64,000 bases of DNA from Glandiceps talaboti (taxonomy: Eukaryota; Hemichordata; Enteropneusta; Spengelidae). This document shows positions 24,252 through 37,647 of this stretch, in pieces. The stretch spans positions 17,138,276-17,202,275 of the forward strand of contig NC_135568.1 of the NCBI RefSeq assembly GCF_964340395.1, in the 5' to 3' direction. The notes below the pieces were generated by a model. That model saw only the letters and a program-made list of their open reading frames with translations. It was not told the DNA's origin and made no database searches. The number at the start of each line of letters is the position of its first letter. Position 1 is the stretch's first letter. Made by a program: the position numbers and the translations under genes.

Positions 24252-25815
24252 ACAGGCAATGACAGAAATGACAATTATATTGCCATTTCTATCTCAAAGT
24301 TATTGTACTTTTTATCACTTTACTTGCAAAACAAGTGTATTGATGTACGCCCAATCTCCAATTATTGTATGTTACAGTATTGATTGGAAATGGTTGCCTA
24401 GCAACAGTTATAGTTGTCTGTCCAAATGATTTTTTGTGTAAACGCAGGTAAAAGGGTAATAACACCACATAATGCAATAACAAATTGATGTGCAGGAAAA
24501 TAATTATCTGGGAATTTGAATGATGGTGAATGACATCTCAGTGTTTGTTTTTGTGATAACAGCACTGTTTCCTCTGTCAGGCTTGTAGCAATCAATGTAA
24601 CATTGTGTGTGCCTGAGGGCAGTGCAAAACCCGATAACGTCTTTTCCATAATCCGTACATGAGCTATCGTGTATCCTGTCTGTTCTAAGTATCACTTCCT
24701 CTGTTCTTGACATGTGATGCTTTTATTCAATTAGTAAATGGTTTGCAATGCAACATTTTGTGATTGTTTTTCGCTTGTTTCCACTGCAAAACATGTACGG
24801 AAAATCAGCTGAAATCTCAACAACTATATTTAGTCTGCCATTGATGATCTTTTGAGTAAAATGCACCACAAATATACAAATTCCCTTTACAAGTGTTTTA
24901 TGGATCTATGTGTACTAAAGGAATGTATATATTTTCTGCTTAGCAGTTGGCAAAATTTGTAGTTCATTTGAAAGTTGTGGGGTTCAAATTTGTACATTTT
25001 TTTAACTTCCATGGTGGGTCGTCAGATTTAGCTAAGGGTTTGCACAAATTTGTATCATTTTTCATACTAAATATTGTTTTCATAAAAGTAATCAATTCAC
25101 ATAGAGAAAGAAATTACTGTATTTTGCCTTGAATCTGGTCTGAAGATGATTCAGATATGTAATGTGAAGTGGTTCATGGGTTGGTCCAAAATTACAAGTC
25201 TTAGAGGACCTTTACCTTGTTACTTTGTACAAAGAGAATACTTTTAAATTTACAGTTATCAATTTGCATACCAAAGACTTAATTTGCATAAAATGGGACA
25301 TCTGTATATTAAATACATTGTATATGTACACAACATGCATCAACAAAATGATCTCCTACATGGGCCATTTTATAGAAAATTGAGTGCTGACACCAGTGAT
25401 ACTGTTCTGATCAATTGGTGACCTTTTAATTTTGGGATTACATCAAACTTACCATACCGTTACCATGGTGATAAAATATCTTTGTATGTACATTTATCCT
25501 GGCTTTTTCATAGTTTTTCACTCGTTAACTTTTGTACATTGAGTTGTAGTTTCAATCAGCTCTACATGTGCAATATAATTTTAATGGTCTCTCACTTCTC
25601 AGTCCTAGCATTTCAGTTCCTTGTGTTAAATAGGTCAGGCAACTGAATTCGATGTATTTATGATTCATTCGAGAATTATGTACAGGTACATTACAGTAAT
25701 TGGAAAAATGTGTGTACATGTACACATTACATTAATGCAGTGATGATGTCTACTTTAAGTAAAAGGTTTGCAAAGGTTCTTGGAAACATTTGTATGTCCC
25801 GGTGTACATTGTACA

Positions 25816-25856
25816 TTGTGTGTGTGTGTGTGTGTGTGGGAGGGGGGGGGGGGGGT
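25816..25856. repeat. (GT)n followed by a G run
   Basis: About 11 GT units, then GGGA and a run of about 14 G. Confidence 0.95.
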
Positions 25857-25878
25857 GTTGATGTTAAGAAATGTAATT

Positions 25879-26178
25879 AGATGTTATTCCCCAATATGTT
25901 TCTTCATTCAACCAAGGCAAATATGAGTATATGTATTTTCCGGCTATAGCTGAATGAAGAAAAATATTGGGAAATAACATAATTATACCAGCACCAATAA
26001 TATCAAAGAAAAATTGAGGAAAGTAAATTATAGCAATTTTTAACGTTTTGACTCATATTTCGACTCATATTTTTATAAAACAGCAAAACGAGTGACATAG
26101 ACAAACATTGTCATGATGTAGTACGACCAGAGTATATATTCTATATTTTTGGTTCAACTTGGTTCGTGCATGGTATAA
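25879..26178 (+). mobile_element. Hairpin-tail element, family A, copy 2
   Basis: The hairpin runs AGATGTTATTCCCCAATATG ... ATATTGGGAAATAACAT and is followed by ATTATACCAGCACCAATAAT and a tail ending GCATGGTATAAAT. The inner palindrome of copies 1, 4 and 5 is deleted, which shortens the loop. Confidence 0.8.
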
Positions 26179-26313
26179 ATTATGTTATTCAATATCATGA
26201 TCATAACATGTCCGCGTGTTTGTGGTGAGGGTTTGGTATGGTTGGTATTTTTGAATGACTGATTCTGTGTAATGTATAGTGTATTATGTATGTTTGCAGG
26301 TAGCATGAGAAGT

Positions 26314-26503
26314 TGTGTGTGTTTGTGTGTGTGTGTGTGTGTGTGGTGGGGGGGGGGGGGGGGTTGGCTACAGTTGGGATGGGAGGGGATGTGATGGCTT
26401 GTGTGATCATGATATGTTCCCATGTGTATCTGTGTGTGTGTATGTGTGTGTGTGTGTGTATGTGTGTCCCTGTGTGTGTGTGTCCCTGTGTGTGTGTACA
26501 TTT
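26314..26503. repeat. (GT)n, G16 run and TG-rich tract
   Basis: GT repeats end in 16 consecutive G (26348-26363), with a second impure TG tract from about 26430. Cysteine/valine-rich open frames here are repeat by-products. Confidence 0.95.
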
Positions 26504-26952
26504 GTGTAATATGTATTTGTGAATGTATGTCTACATGTATGTATTGTACCGGTATATATGTACTGTGCAAATTACTATATCACAGCTAAAAATCAAGGAA
26601 CTGTAGATTGAGTAATCAAGTGTTATGAAGTGGTACATATTCCTTGGAAAGGTTACTGTCTTATGAATAATTTAAAATATTACATATAACATGACACCTC
26701 TATGGCTATGTGTCTTGGCTTAATGCTCTATATAACATTTCATCATCCGTATGACCTGTTGAACACAGCTGTCATCGTTAACAGAATCGGATCATCTGTT
26801 CCTCCACTATGATATGTCTATCACTTTAAAGACTTTTCAGTTCATGTTAACTTTGCTTGAATTTTGTAATGAATGTTCAAATCAAAGTTTGTGTATGTAC
26901 ACTAAAAAAATACCCCAAGTTGTGGTAAGTTTGAGCTGTTTCCTAAACCAGT

Positions 26953-27060
26953 GTTTTTGGTAAGGATGGTAAAGTAGGTATAATCTATCTGAGTTCCCCA
27001 CCAAAACTATGGTTAATGTACATGTATGCCTATTTTACCAGATTTCCCCTGTTGGTTACC
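26953..27060 (+). mobile_element. Possible partial copy of the hAT-like MITE at 37491
   Basis: CAGTGTTTTTGGTAAGG matches 16 of 17 bases of the left end at 37491, with GGTAAA- and TTACCAG-like words following. No right end is visible. Confidence 0.35.
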
Positions 27061-27278
27061 TTGCTTGCCAGGTCTTGGCAAAATCCCTGTAAAACTGTTT
27101 GTTGTCTGTACATGGTGAACTTTTACAATCACGTCCACGAGATTGTAAATGTTCCAGTTCACCATATTTTGTTGTACGTGTATTTTGATGTTTGAAATCT
27201 ATCAGTTATCAATTCTATACTCTAAAATATGACTTTTTTACCAACTTTCTTCTTGGACAAAAATCACAAACAAAAAAA

Positions 27279-27558
27279 TGATGTATTCCCCAAATATTTG
27301 TTTTCTGATCAGCCAAGAAAAATAATTGTCCTGTAAGAGTCAACAGACAAGTAGTGACAAGTATTTCCTGATAAATATTTGGGGATAGTATGTTCATACC
27401 TCCTCAGACAAAAATTAATTGCAATTTTGAATGTTTTGACCCGTATGTTGAAATTTTGGAGAGTGTACCACAGAACCAATGACATTGTGACATAGAAATT
27501 ATCATGGAACCCATATTTTTTGTTTGAATATGTTCAACTTGGTTTGTATGTGGTATAA
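27279..27558 (+). mobile_element. Hairpin-tail element, family A, copy 3
   Basis: The hairpin pairs TGTATTCCCCAAATATTTG with AAATATTTGGGGATAGTA. The tail keeps GCAATTTTGAATGTTTTGAC and ends GTATGTGGTATAAT. It is more diverged than the other copies. Confidence 0.7.
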
Positions 27559-28170
27559 TATTCATTTATGCAGTCACAAAAAGTAAAGTCATGAACATGC
27601 ATTCATCAAGTACCCTGTACATTTGCCCGATTTTAGACTAGCTATCTACTGATGGATATTTGAAAGCTCTGAATAAACAAGATTTCAGTGATATTGTTAT
27701 CTCAATAATTGTGATTCAAACTCCTGGGTTGATTCTATCTAATGGGTATTTCAATGGACATGTTTTCCTTTCTGATACATACTTATGAAGATGACATCAT
27801 TGTAATAACTTACTCAGCGGGAATGTCTTAGAAGTAGCTGTATAATGTAATCTGTAGACACAAAGCTGCATCGTGTGGATGCCAAGAGTAAATGTCTTAT
27901 CTTGAAAGGCAGAACGTCTTCCATCCAGTTGATTGCATTTCATAAATAGAATTGTGATGATGACATTTGGTGAGTTCATAGAGGGTCTCTATGCCATTAC
28001 TGAGATTACAGACTATATTGGGTCTCTGCGTTAGTGAGATGTGCACGCTGTTAGTATATTGATCACACCACGTCCTAATCACATCTCACAGTATATATGA
28101 TACATTCCTCTATAAACATATCAGAGCACTCAGTTTGAACCCGTTTTGCCAGTCGCGTTATTAAACATTT

Positions 28171-28483
28171 AGATATTATTCCCTAATGTTTTCCTTCATT
28201 TAACCAAAGAAAATACGAGTGACTTAAGGGGCCTTGTCACTATGAGTCACTAGACAAGTAGTTACAAACCCTTAGGTCACGAGTATATTTTTCAGCTAAA
28301 TGATAAAAAATATTGGAGAATTAGATAATTACACCAGTGCCAAGACAACGAAAAACAGGTAAAAGTAATAGCAATTTTGAACGTTTTGAACACAGCAGAA
28401 CCAGTTACATAGACACATGTTGTGACGTAGAACAACCAGAATATCTATTCAATATTGTTCGAAATGGCTGGTGCATGGTATAC
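28171..28483 (+). mobile_element. Hairpin-tail element, family A, copy 4
   Basis: Retains the inner palindrome (GAGTGACTTAAGGGGCCTTG ... CCCTTAGGTCACGAG) and the tail with GAACGTTTTGAACACAGCAG, ending GTGCATGGTATA. Confidence 0.8.
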
Positions 28484-29176
28484 CGTAGAATAATGTTTAT
28501 ACTGAGAAGGCAGTAAATTAATTATTATTATATAAATTTTATGAATTTTCAATCCAATCACAAAGAAACAAGTTGTGTCACATCTTCCATTATATGATAT
28601 GAATTCCTCTATAAAAAAATTAACATGTACATCGCATGCATGTAGTACTCAGTGTGAACCCTTTGCCAGTCCCATCATAACGTACATCTACATTGTACAT
28701 GCTGTAACATAATACATATATTAACTTTATACTGACAAGGGAGTAAAAAATATTGATTTTCTTATTAGAGTAATGTACATTCCACAAGACAAATCTGTGT
28801 ATAGTTTGATGTCAGATTGTACAGTAGTGCTCAAGAAGTGCTTTCTGATTGGGCTAGTAGTAGTACCAGCTACATGTAGCTACATCGTAAGTGCTAACTT
28901 TAAGTTGGCAACTGGAAGGGTTAATACCTGCACCAGCCTTATAGCTTATAAATTGTATGTTAACAGTGAGCTGCGTGTATGTAGCAAGCTTAATGCTAAC
29001 ACTGGGCTAACAGAAACACTGAGCTGTCACTAACTCCTCACCATCATGTGTTACCAACAGGAAAGGTTATACTTAAACCAAGTTAGCCAGGTGGATTGTG
29101 ATTGTCTCCAGGTTGACAAATCTTAGAGATCTTTGAACTGTACTACACATTAGACATTAGTATGTACTGTAAATGT

Positions 29177-29272
29177 ATGGTGGGTGGTGAGGGGGGTGGT
29201 AAGGATGGTTTGAGGATGGTGGCGTTTGTGGGGATGATGGGTGAACTGGATGGGGGCAGGAGGTGGAAGGAT
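29177..29272 (+). repeat. G-rich tract on the sense strand
   Basis: Nearly 100 bp of GGT/GGA/GGGG clusters, with multiple G3+ runs on the transcribed-sense strand, so DNA or RNA quadruplexes are possible. Confidence 0.6.
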
Positions 29273-29875
29273 CTTCTACATGTACCGTACAGCCAACCTC
29301 ATTTCATGAAACTATTGATTAATGTATAATAAATGTTAGAATGAATATTAGAAAAGCTAGATGACTTCTTTATCAGCTTGTACATGCTGTATACCATTTC
29401 CATTGAACTGTTGACATTTACAAAACATAACTTTTAAAGTTTCCCTGTTATGCTCCGATTATATTCTTAGGTATTCTTGTCATGTACTAGCATATTCAGT
29501 GTGTATTAAATCAGCTGTTACACTATGTCATTTAGCAGTAATTTCCTATGTCAATATACACAGTAGACTTGTATTTTTAATGTATTTGCACTTAAACACA
29601 GTTAACTGTACAAGTTGTAGATCAGCAGATATTTGAATTTATATTTATTTCAAACTTACTTTCTGTATTCTTAATTATCAATGAATTTATATCCTTAAAG
29701 TTTATTTAATTATCTCTTTGGTGAGTTGTATGATTCACAATATAGTACTTATAATATATCCACATTTCCTTTTATCATGATAATAAAGTAATTTTTCTTT
29801 CTGTTTATTCCTACGCCTCAAACTTTGCTTGCAGAGATTAGGCACTCTATAAGTCTCCTATAAACTACCATTATT

Positions 29876-30235
29876 AGGCAGGGAAAAAAATTGTGTGGTT
29901 CTGATTACGTTAAATTTTAGAATAGGTGGGGTAGGTAGATTTTTTATTTCATTTTATTATTAAAAAAATTTCATGTGTGAGTGTCTAGTTCAGGTTTTCC
30001 CTTGTTTCCAAATGGTCTCTGTGTTGTTTATTTCTTCCTATCAGATGTACAGCCATTATAGATTCGAAGAATAGTTTTATATTGTCTTTTTAAGTTGATG
30101 TCAGTTTCTGCACCCACTATTCTTGCGAGACTTCACGATTTTCGCGATTTTATTGTAATAATAAAAATACAAAATCAACCTACCCCACCTATTCTAAAAT
30201 TGAGTGTTATTGAAACCACACACTTTTATTAGGCC
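29876..30235. mobile_element. Foldback element, family E, copy 1
   Basis: Terminal inverted repeats of about 55 bp contain ATTTTAGAATAGGTGGGGTA at the left and TACCCCACCTATTCTAAAAT at the right, with TGTGTGGTT / AACCACACA outside. The interior has GTGTCTAGTTCAGGTTTTCC. The copy at 34013-34357 is in the opposite orientation. No ORF. Confidence 0.8.
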
Positions 30236-30462
30236 ATACAAAATACACCTACATGCAATAATGAAAAACGGTCTGAACAACAAGAATTAGAATGACAATT
30301 TGAAAATATAACACTGAAACTAAAATAAAGTGAAGTTGGAATGAAATTTACATCTGATTTTAAAAGAGAAGACTTCCATTCATTTAAAAAAAAAATTAAA
30401 ACCTTGAACATGAAATAAAATCCATTGGAAGACTAGAGAATAGAATGTCTATGTGTCCTAGT

Positions 30463-30629
30463 CAGTGTGCCCTCTAAGGATAGCTAAATTGTGTTGTTGT
30501 GAGTCAAAATAATAAAACTGGTCCCCACATAGTAACGAGATAGAGGAACACCAAATTTTGGTGCATCACTAGAAATTGTGTGCGTCAGTGGCTTGTCCAG
30601 ATTGGATAACAGTAACAGAGGGTGCACTG
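30463..30629 (+). mobile_element. Small hAT-like MITE, family D, copy 2
   Basis: A 167-bp element starting CAGTGTGCCCTCTAAGG and ending AGAGGGTGCACTG. Flanks GTCCTAGT (30455-30462) and GTCCTTGT (30630-30637) form an 8-bp target duplication with one mismatch, as expected for hAT. It contains the CACCAAATTTTGGTG palindrome shared with 12437-12618. Confidence 0.85.
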
Positions 30630-30723
30630 GTCCTTGTCTACAAAATCTATAACTTTAATGCCACTCTCTATATCAACTACCGCTCTCTGCTTTAAAAGGC
30701 TGGTACGGCTGAACAACATGACG

Positions 30724-31110
30724 TACAACTGCCAACATCAGACCATTGATGAATGGAACCTGTTACAAACAAGGAAAATAAAAAAATGAATTGGATTAAT
30801 AACACTTAGTATGTATGTTGATGTGCATGTTGGAACAGAAGAGACTTGTATTACACACTGTTATTTGATAAGAACAGTTCTATGGTCACTTTATGTGTGC
30901 ATGAAATGCCAGTGGAACTTCTAATTTGTTTATGAACGTGAACTATTACATGAAGAGGCCATACAACTGTTCTTATCAAATGATGAAATGTCAATATTAA
31001 ATAAGTCTATACTTCCAACATGCTGTGCCAAGTGTTATTAATCCAATTCAGTTGTTTATTTTCCCTGTTTGTAACAGATTCTGTTTGTCAATGGTCTGAT
31101 ATCAGCAGTA
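30724..31110. mobile_element. Foldback element, family B, copy 2
   Basis: TACAACTGCCAACATCAGAC opens the element and GTCTGATATCAGCAGTA closes it. The inner complementary pair TTGATAAGAACAGTTCTATGG / CCATACAACTGTTCTTATCAA is the same as at 3994-4385, and AAGTGTTATTAATCCAATTC is shared. It is about 387 bp, with TA at both ends. Confidence 0.8.
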
Positions 31111-31276
31111 AGTCTATACATGCCTTTGCCTGTAAGTTAAAGAACATGTCAATATAATACACTGAGATTCATAATGTGATAAAAAGTTTTTATGTCACAC
31201 TCACACCACACTCAAGTCTTTATTAGCAAAATTTAACAGACACTATACATAGTTTACATGTATACATGACTTTGTG

Positions 31277-31735
31277 TAGTCTAGAATTCTAAACTGGTAC
31301 AGTAAATTATGTATTAAAAACTTCATTACTAATACCAGTCTAGTCAAGACACTTGTTCGAACACATATATCTGTGTGCTCCCCCAAATCGTGTTCATATA
31401 AACATGATGACGTCGTGTCCCCACATGATTTTAGTTTAAACAGACTGGAGTCGGAGATGGAGTCGTGGCTGGACATTTGCATATCAGTGCAGTCCTAGAA
31501 ACGTAATAAAGGTCAAAAACGTTTCTGTATCAAATGAATATTAATGAGTGATGACGACAGTCTGTCAGTTTGTGATGAATAACTACTGACATGTACCCTT
31601 TGCGCTTAATTCACCACAGGGGAGCACCACAATTTAACACCTTTCTTAACCATCTTGACTAGCCTGGTATTCGTAATGAAGTTTTTAATACATATATAAT
31701 TTACAGTTACTGTACCAGTTTAGAATTCTAGACTA
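31277..31735. mobile_element. TAGTCT-ended element, type C
   Basis: Inverted ends of about 75 bp, TAGTCTAGAATTCTAAACTG and its inverse, with inner blocks TATTAAAAACTTCATTAC / GTAATGAAGTTTTTAATA. The interior (GTTCATATAAACATGATGAC, TGATGAATAACTACTGACAT) matches the interior of 58765-59131. Target duplication is weak here. Confidence 0.8.
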
Positions 31736-34012
31736 GTACATGTGTACATGTGTATATCCAAATTGTCGCTGGTAGTCAGACCTAGTGCTAGTGGTACTGC
31801 ATGTACACAGCTTTAGAGGTACAGCCGTTATATCTACAATACAATATGTACGTGCAGAATCTGCAAAAAAAAAAAAGACCTTGTAGAACATTTATTAAAT
31901 CTAAAAATAGTCAAATGATGTTTCATCTATCAATACTGTATCCAATATTCGGTACATTCACATATAATTGCAGTAAGATATTAGAATGAATACTTTAGGG
32001 TGAACTCAAAATGTGTGCATGCTTTAAGTTTAACCTTTCTTGCATAAATGTCTTTCTGATCATAAAAAGTATAATTTTGAAATTTAGGGAATGACATTTT
32101 CAATATATTGAAATGTATGCTTGAGTTGTAACATGCACTAAATTTACCATATTGGCTATGATTTTGAGGTTCTGTTCTGAAAAGTCAATGTTACTTGGCA
32201 TGTGTAGAGTTTTAACATTTGAAACTGAATAGTGAATAAATGTCGCTATGACTATTTAAAGAGGTGTAGAAAACGTACTAGGTTTTAAAAGGCCACAAGT
32301 TCAAGTTTATGTTTTTGGGAATGCAAATTTTTCTACATATTAAAAGGTACTCCTAGTACTTGTATTCTACTTACTGCTGTACATGTCATGTATACTTAAC
32401 CATCACTTGTGATTGACTGAACTTAAACCTGGTACTACAAAGTAACACTCCAATGACTTAATGTACACAGTCATGTATGATACATACTAAAAAATGTACA
32501 GGAACTCCCTACTTTGCAATCAACAGTACTAAGAAGAATGCCAGAACACATTTTAATGTCGTAAGAGGTATTCATCAATATTAACATTATAGTACACTAC
32601 AATGCCAGGACAAAAATTGTCATAGAAGCTATTCATTATGATTCTGCTAGGGTAGTTTAAATTGAAGTATTTTCATGTTAGCAAAAAACTCAGCTCATGT
32701 CACTTTAACTAGACGAAGTTAATGTTTTTGTACACTCATATGAAACTGATAGATAATACAAAATATTTACACTGAAAACAGTCGTAAAATTATGCGATTG
32801 TTTCTGTTTCTTTTCAAACATTCTATTTCCTTTATTTGATAAGTTGTTGGTTCTCGTAATCGTAGAGTAGCCATTTTGATGAGTCAGTATAACTGCATGT
32901 CTTTAGTCACCTACCATGTGTACATTAAATTTCATTAGTTTAATCATGCCAGAGATGTTAACAAATGTACCGTACGTCATAAGCTGCTTGCGCTTGGAAA
33001 GAAATTTGTCAGGAAATGATAGATTTTCAATCGGATTTATTTTCACTGAATGTGTTTATTGCTGTGAAGTTGGTCAAATTCAAGTAATACCCTGCAAGTG
33101 ATTAATGTTTTGGCAATACAGTGTCTCCATGTTCATCGCCTACAACAGTACGCATATTAATGAGTTGTTTTTGCATCACTTGTTATCTAGGCCACAGAAA
33201 GCACACACAAAAAAGCTGCATTAATTGTACATTGTATCTGATTATGCATATTCTGCCACTCTGTAGCAATGCTGTGTACAATGTATCAAAGAGCAATTTC
33301 AGTCTCTAAATTGATTCCTTCAATGTTGTCTCAGTTGAAAGTTATTCCCTATGTGTTACCATAGCAACAGATATTATTCTTCAGAATAAAATTGCTTTAT
33401 TGATTGGTATGTACTGATCAATAGTATGACTGAACGTTGAATCTATGTCATGCTAACTTTCCTTGTTGTAATTTGTGAACAGACATAAGATTTGCAATTT
33501 GTACTACTTGTAATGACTACAGCATCTGACACCAAAATTAAGTCTTTTTATTTTCCATAATTTTTTGACACTTTCTAAATCATTTCAATTAAAATTAAAG
33601 AAATAATCAATGTTGTGTCAATAGTTTTTTTCTGATAAGTTGAATTTGGAAAAAATAATTTGAAGTTAAACATAAATTTTCAGATACCAACTAGCAATTA
33701 ACACTAATTAACCCAGTCCATCTGTGTGTGCATCTGTCATTTTATACAGTGTAGGAAGCCTTTATTTCATAGATGTGACTATTTCATATACAACTAAACC
33801 TGACTAAAATATTTTTAAAATCCTTGGATTCAATCTGTTGTTGATGTAACTCAATTTATCAGACCTCAATGTTGACAACCTGTGAATATATAGTCAACCA
33901 GTTGCAATAATTTTCATTGTCTAATATCAAAACTGTTCATACATGACACTTGTTTGTTCCTAGTAGATGTCATATACATAAAGTGTACTATGTCCATGTC
34001 TCTTATTTTGCT

Positions 34013-34357
34013 AAGGCTTGAAATAAAATTGTTTGGTTCCAGTTATCCAACCCCACCTACTTTTTCACTGCTGATCCTAAACTTTTTTTTTACGTATTCA
34101 AGAAAAAAAAAGAAAATCCCGAAAGTTGTGAAGTTTTGCCAGAAATAGTGTATGTGGCAACTGACATAACTGTTCTTCCAATCTGTAATGGCTGTACATG
34201 TGATGGGAAGAAACCAATAACACAGAAGAGACTATGGAAAACAATGGAAAACAGAACTACCTGAACTAGATACTCACACATGAAAAAAAATCTACCTACA
34301 TGTACCCCACCTACTCTAAAATTGAACATAATCGAAACCACTTAATTTTTTTAGGCC
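34013..34357. mobile_element. Foldback element, family E, copy 2 (inverted)
   Basis: The right end CCCCACCTACTCTAAAATTG ... GAAACCACTTAA and the interior CCTGAACTAGATACTCACAC are the reverse complement of the copy at 29876-30235. The left arm is diverged. Confidence 0.75.
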
Positions 34358-34386
34358 TAACTCTCAACTGGCTAAGCCCAGTGTGT

Positions 34387-34421
34387 CCATCAATCCATCC
34401 ATCCATCCATCCATCCATCCT
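34387..34421. repeat. (CCAT)n microsatellite
   Basis: About eight CCAT units. The sequence after it (TTCAACCAATCTTGGTGCAA) resembles the body of repeats like that at 57018. Confidence 0.9.
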
Positions 34422-35588
34422 TGCACCCTCATTTCTCTGACATGCTTCAGCCAATTTCAACCAATCTTGGTGCAAAGATACTTAATGGGCTATATCATAT
34501 GTACATCCCTTAATTATGCAATATTGATGAGCTTTTGTTTTGACATAAAAAGGGTATAGCGTGGCCATGTAACTGTATAGGTATTAATGTTAATAACTTT
34601 TTTTGTTTTCTGTTTCTAATTTACTTTTAATTTTCCAACAACTAAAATATGTTGAAGCTCGTCTAGTAAAACTGTCAGAGCTGTCTCCAGCTACATGTGT
34701 ATGTATAAAAATGATGACACAATTTATTGTATTCCAAAAATACATCAAACCTATCATTTGTGGTTATGAAGCCTTTGTATAGCATACTTTCAGTTACCAA
34801 GCCTTTTTATACATACCAAAATACCTCCATCATATTTATCAACTTGATACGCCTTGAATAAATTTCCAGCATGTACATGACTGTATATATTATAAATATA
34901 TATTCAGCAAGTTACAGACACAGACATTGGCTATGTTGTTTCAGGTTTATTTTTCAAGTAGAAAAATATAGTAAATTTATCCGTATGATTAATAATCTAA
35001 AATAAATACCTTTTTCTCGGCCATATGGTCATTTTAATTAAAGTGTAACACTGAACTTTAACCATGTGAGTTTATATTTCAGTATGTACATGTAGTGTCA
35101 TTGAAACTATTATTATAAGGAGTATCGCTTTAACCAAGGCATTGATTGCATATTGTGTTATGTGTGAACAGTGAGAAAAATGAGTTATGACATATTACAC
35201 TGCAGGCAAGATGTTCACCCATTATTTTGTTGTACTTTACAAATTGCCAATGTAACTGATATTATTACTGTATATTGAGAGTCAAAGTGAGATATATATT
35301 GAAATCAAACAACCTGTCAATCATGGTTTTGAGATCAACATTATATAAACACTATTAATGTTGGATACTGATGTATATTTCACATTACGTTTATTGCATA
35401 GTGTGTGGTCTAGTAATTCAATTAAAATTTCAGTATTCAAATAACTTTGATTAGGAATTATTTGATGGGTAAGCTGTGAATGTTAATACAAATATTATAA
35501 TAAAACATCTATTTAAAGCAGCAGTTTAAAATTAAATTAAGTAGATGTAACTTGTCATACCATAAAACAGTTTTTGATTTATAGCAAT

Positions 35589-35606
35589 AGAGAGATAGAT
35601 AGATAA

Positions 35607-35659
<53 letters not shown>

Positions 35660-35723
35660 TAGATAGATACCTGTACTTTAGATGGATGGATGGATGGATA
35701 GATAGATAGATAGATAGATAGTT

Positions 35724-35770
<47 letters not shown>

Positions 35771-35867
35771 TTTAGATAGATAGATGATAGATAGATAAAT
35801 AGATAGATAGTTTAGATAGATAGATAGATACATGTAGTTTAGATAGATAGATTGATAGTTTAGATAG

Positions 35868-35919
<52 letters not shown>

Positions 35920-35938
35920 TTTAGATAGATAGATAGTT

Positions 35939-35969
<31 letters not shown>

Positions 35970-36097
35970 TTTAGATAGATAGATGGATGGATGGATGGAT
36001 GGATGGATAGATAGATGGATAGTTTAGATAGATAGATAGATAGATAGTTTAGATAGATAGATAGATATAGTTTAGATAGATAGATAGCTAGATAGAT

Positions 36098-36130
<33 letters not shown>

Positions 36131-36215
36131 ATAAATAGATAGATAGATAGATAGTTTAGATAGATAGATAGATAGTTTAGATAGATAGTTTAGATAGATA
36201 GATAGATAGATAGTT

Positions 36216-36246
<31 letters not shown>

Positions 36247-36343
36247 TTCAGATAGATAGATAGATAGATATATAGTTTAGATAGATAGTTTAGATAGATA
36301 GATAGATATAGTTTAGATAGATAGATAGATAGATAGATGATAG

Positions 36344-36374
<31 letters not shown>

Positions 36375-36398
36375 GATAGATAGTTTAGATAGATAGTT

Positions 36399-36433
<35 letters not shown>

Positions 36434-36436
36434 TTC

Positions 36437-36474
<38 letters not shown>

Positions 36475-36477
36475 TTC

Positions 36478-36511
<34 letters not shown>

Positions 36512-36514
36512 TTC

Positions 36515-36556
<42 letters not shown>

Positions 36557-36558
36557 TT

Positions 36559-36601
<43 letters not shown>

Positions 36602-36644
36602 CTAAATAGATAGATAGTTTAGATAGATAGATAGATAGATAGAT

Positions 36645-36691
<47 letters not shown>

Positions 36692-36780
36692 AGATAGATA
36701 GGTGATAGATAGATAAATAGATAGATAGTTTAGATAGATAGATAGTTTAGATAGATAGATAGATAGATACTGTAGATAGA
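35589..36780. repeat. 1.2-kb GATA array with TAGTTTAGATAGA interruptions
   Basis: Starts with a GACA block (about 35610-35660), then long (GATA)n broken every 20-60 bp by TAGTTTAGATAGA, and sometimes by GATG or GATAAATA. The interruptions recur in a loosely periodic higher-order pattern. Reverse-strand SIYL-repeat frames are by-products. Confidence 0.97.
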
Positions 36781-37490
36781 AAATATAGACAAATGCATTT
36801 TGTACATAAGCTACATGTAGTAATGATACATAGAGATAGACAGAGACAGAAAAACAGGTCAAATTGCCAGTAGTGTTTAAAGCACTTTTCATCCATCATT
36901 AATACCATGGTAGCAGACAGTATTTTGATGTGGGTGGTTGTTTAAAGACTTCGCAACTACAATCACCCGTTGTCAATTTATGCAGTCTCTCTATCCATCC
37001 ATCCGTCATAACACAACAGTGATATTAACCAAATTACAGGCATAATAACCCTAAAGCTCATTCAGATTTACAAGTAGAATAGTTTGCATCAAGGAGTACT
37101 TTATTGTATAATTCAGTTTCTATTCTACTGTTATAAATGCATACATACACATATATACAAATTGATTTCAGTCACCTTTAATACATCAAAAATGAAGGTA
37201 CCTTCACCTTCTGTTTCACCTACGGGGCATCATGATGTTTTTTTACATGCAGACAACTTTGAATACAAAAACAACAATTATAGAACTTGGATGTACATTG
37301 TATGTTGTAGAAACAGACAAAGTAACTGTCACAGTGTTGATTATCATTTGGAAAGTAAACATTTGAAGCCATTAAAATCATCAAGTCCATGTGAAATTTT
37401 CTTTTTAGTTGAAGCCTGTTTCTACTGCACTGTAAAAGTATAGCAATGCTTTTTAAAATTATCGCTTTTCAATGACGTTGCAGTGTTTTT

Positions 37491-37647
37491 GCTAAGGTTT
37501 GGGAACCCCGGTAACAGAAAGGGGGAAAGAGGTAAAACTGGTAGTGCTTCCCATGCAATGTATCATAGTTTAGGTGGGGAAGCCCGGTAAAATGATGTGG
37601 GAACCCCGGTAGATTTTACCTACTTACCGCCCTTAAATAAAACACTG
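37491..37647. mobile_element. Small hAT-like MITE
   Basis: Ends are CAGTGTTTTTGCTAAGG and CCTTAAATAAAACACTG. CGTTG flanks both sides, a possible remnant of an 8-bp duplication. The interior repeats GGAACCCCGGTA twice. Confidence 0.6.

Noticed and set aside
36602-36892. Reverse-strand frame of SIYL repeats
   Set aside because: A direct reading of the GATA microsatellite.
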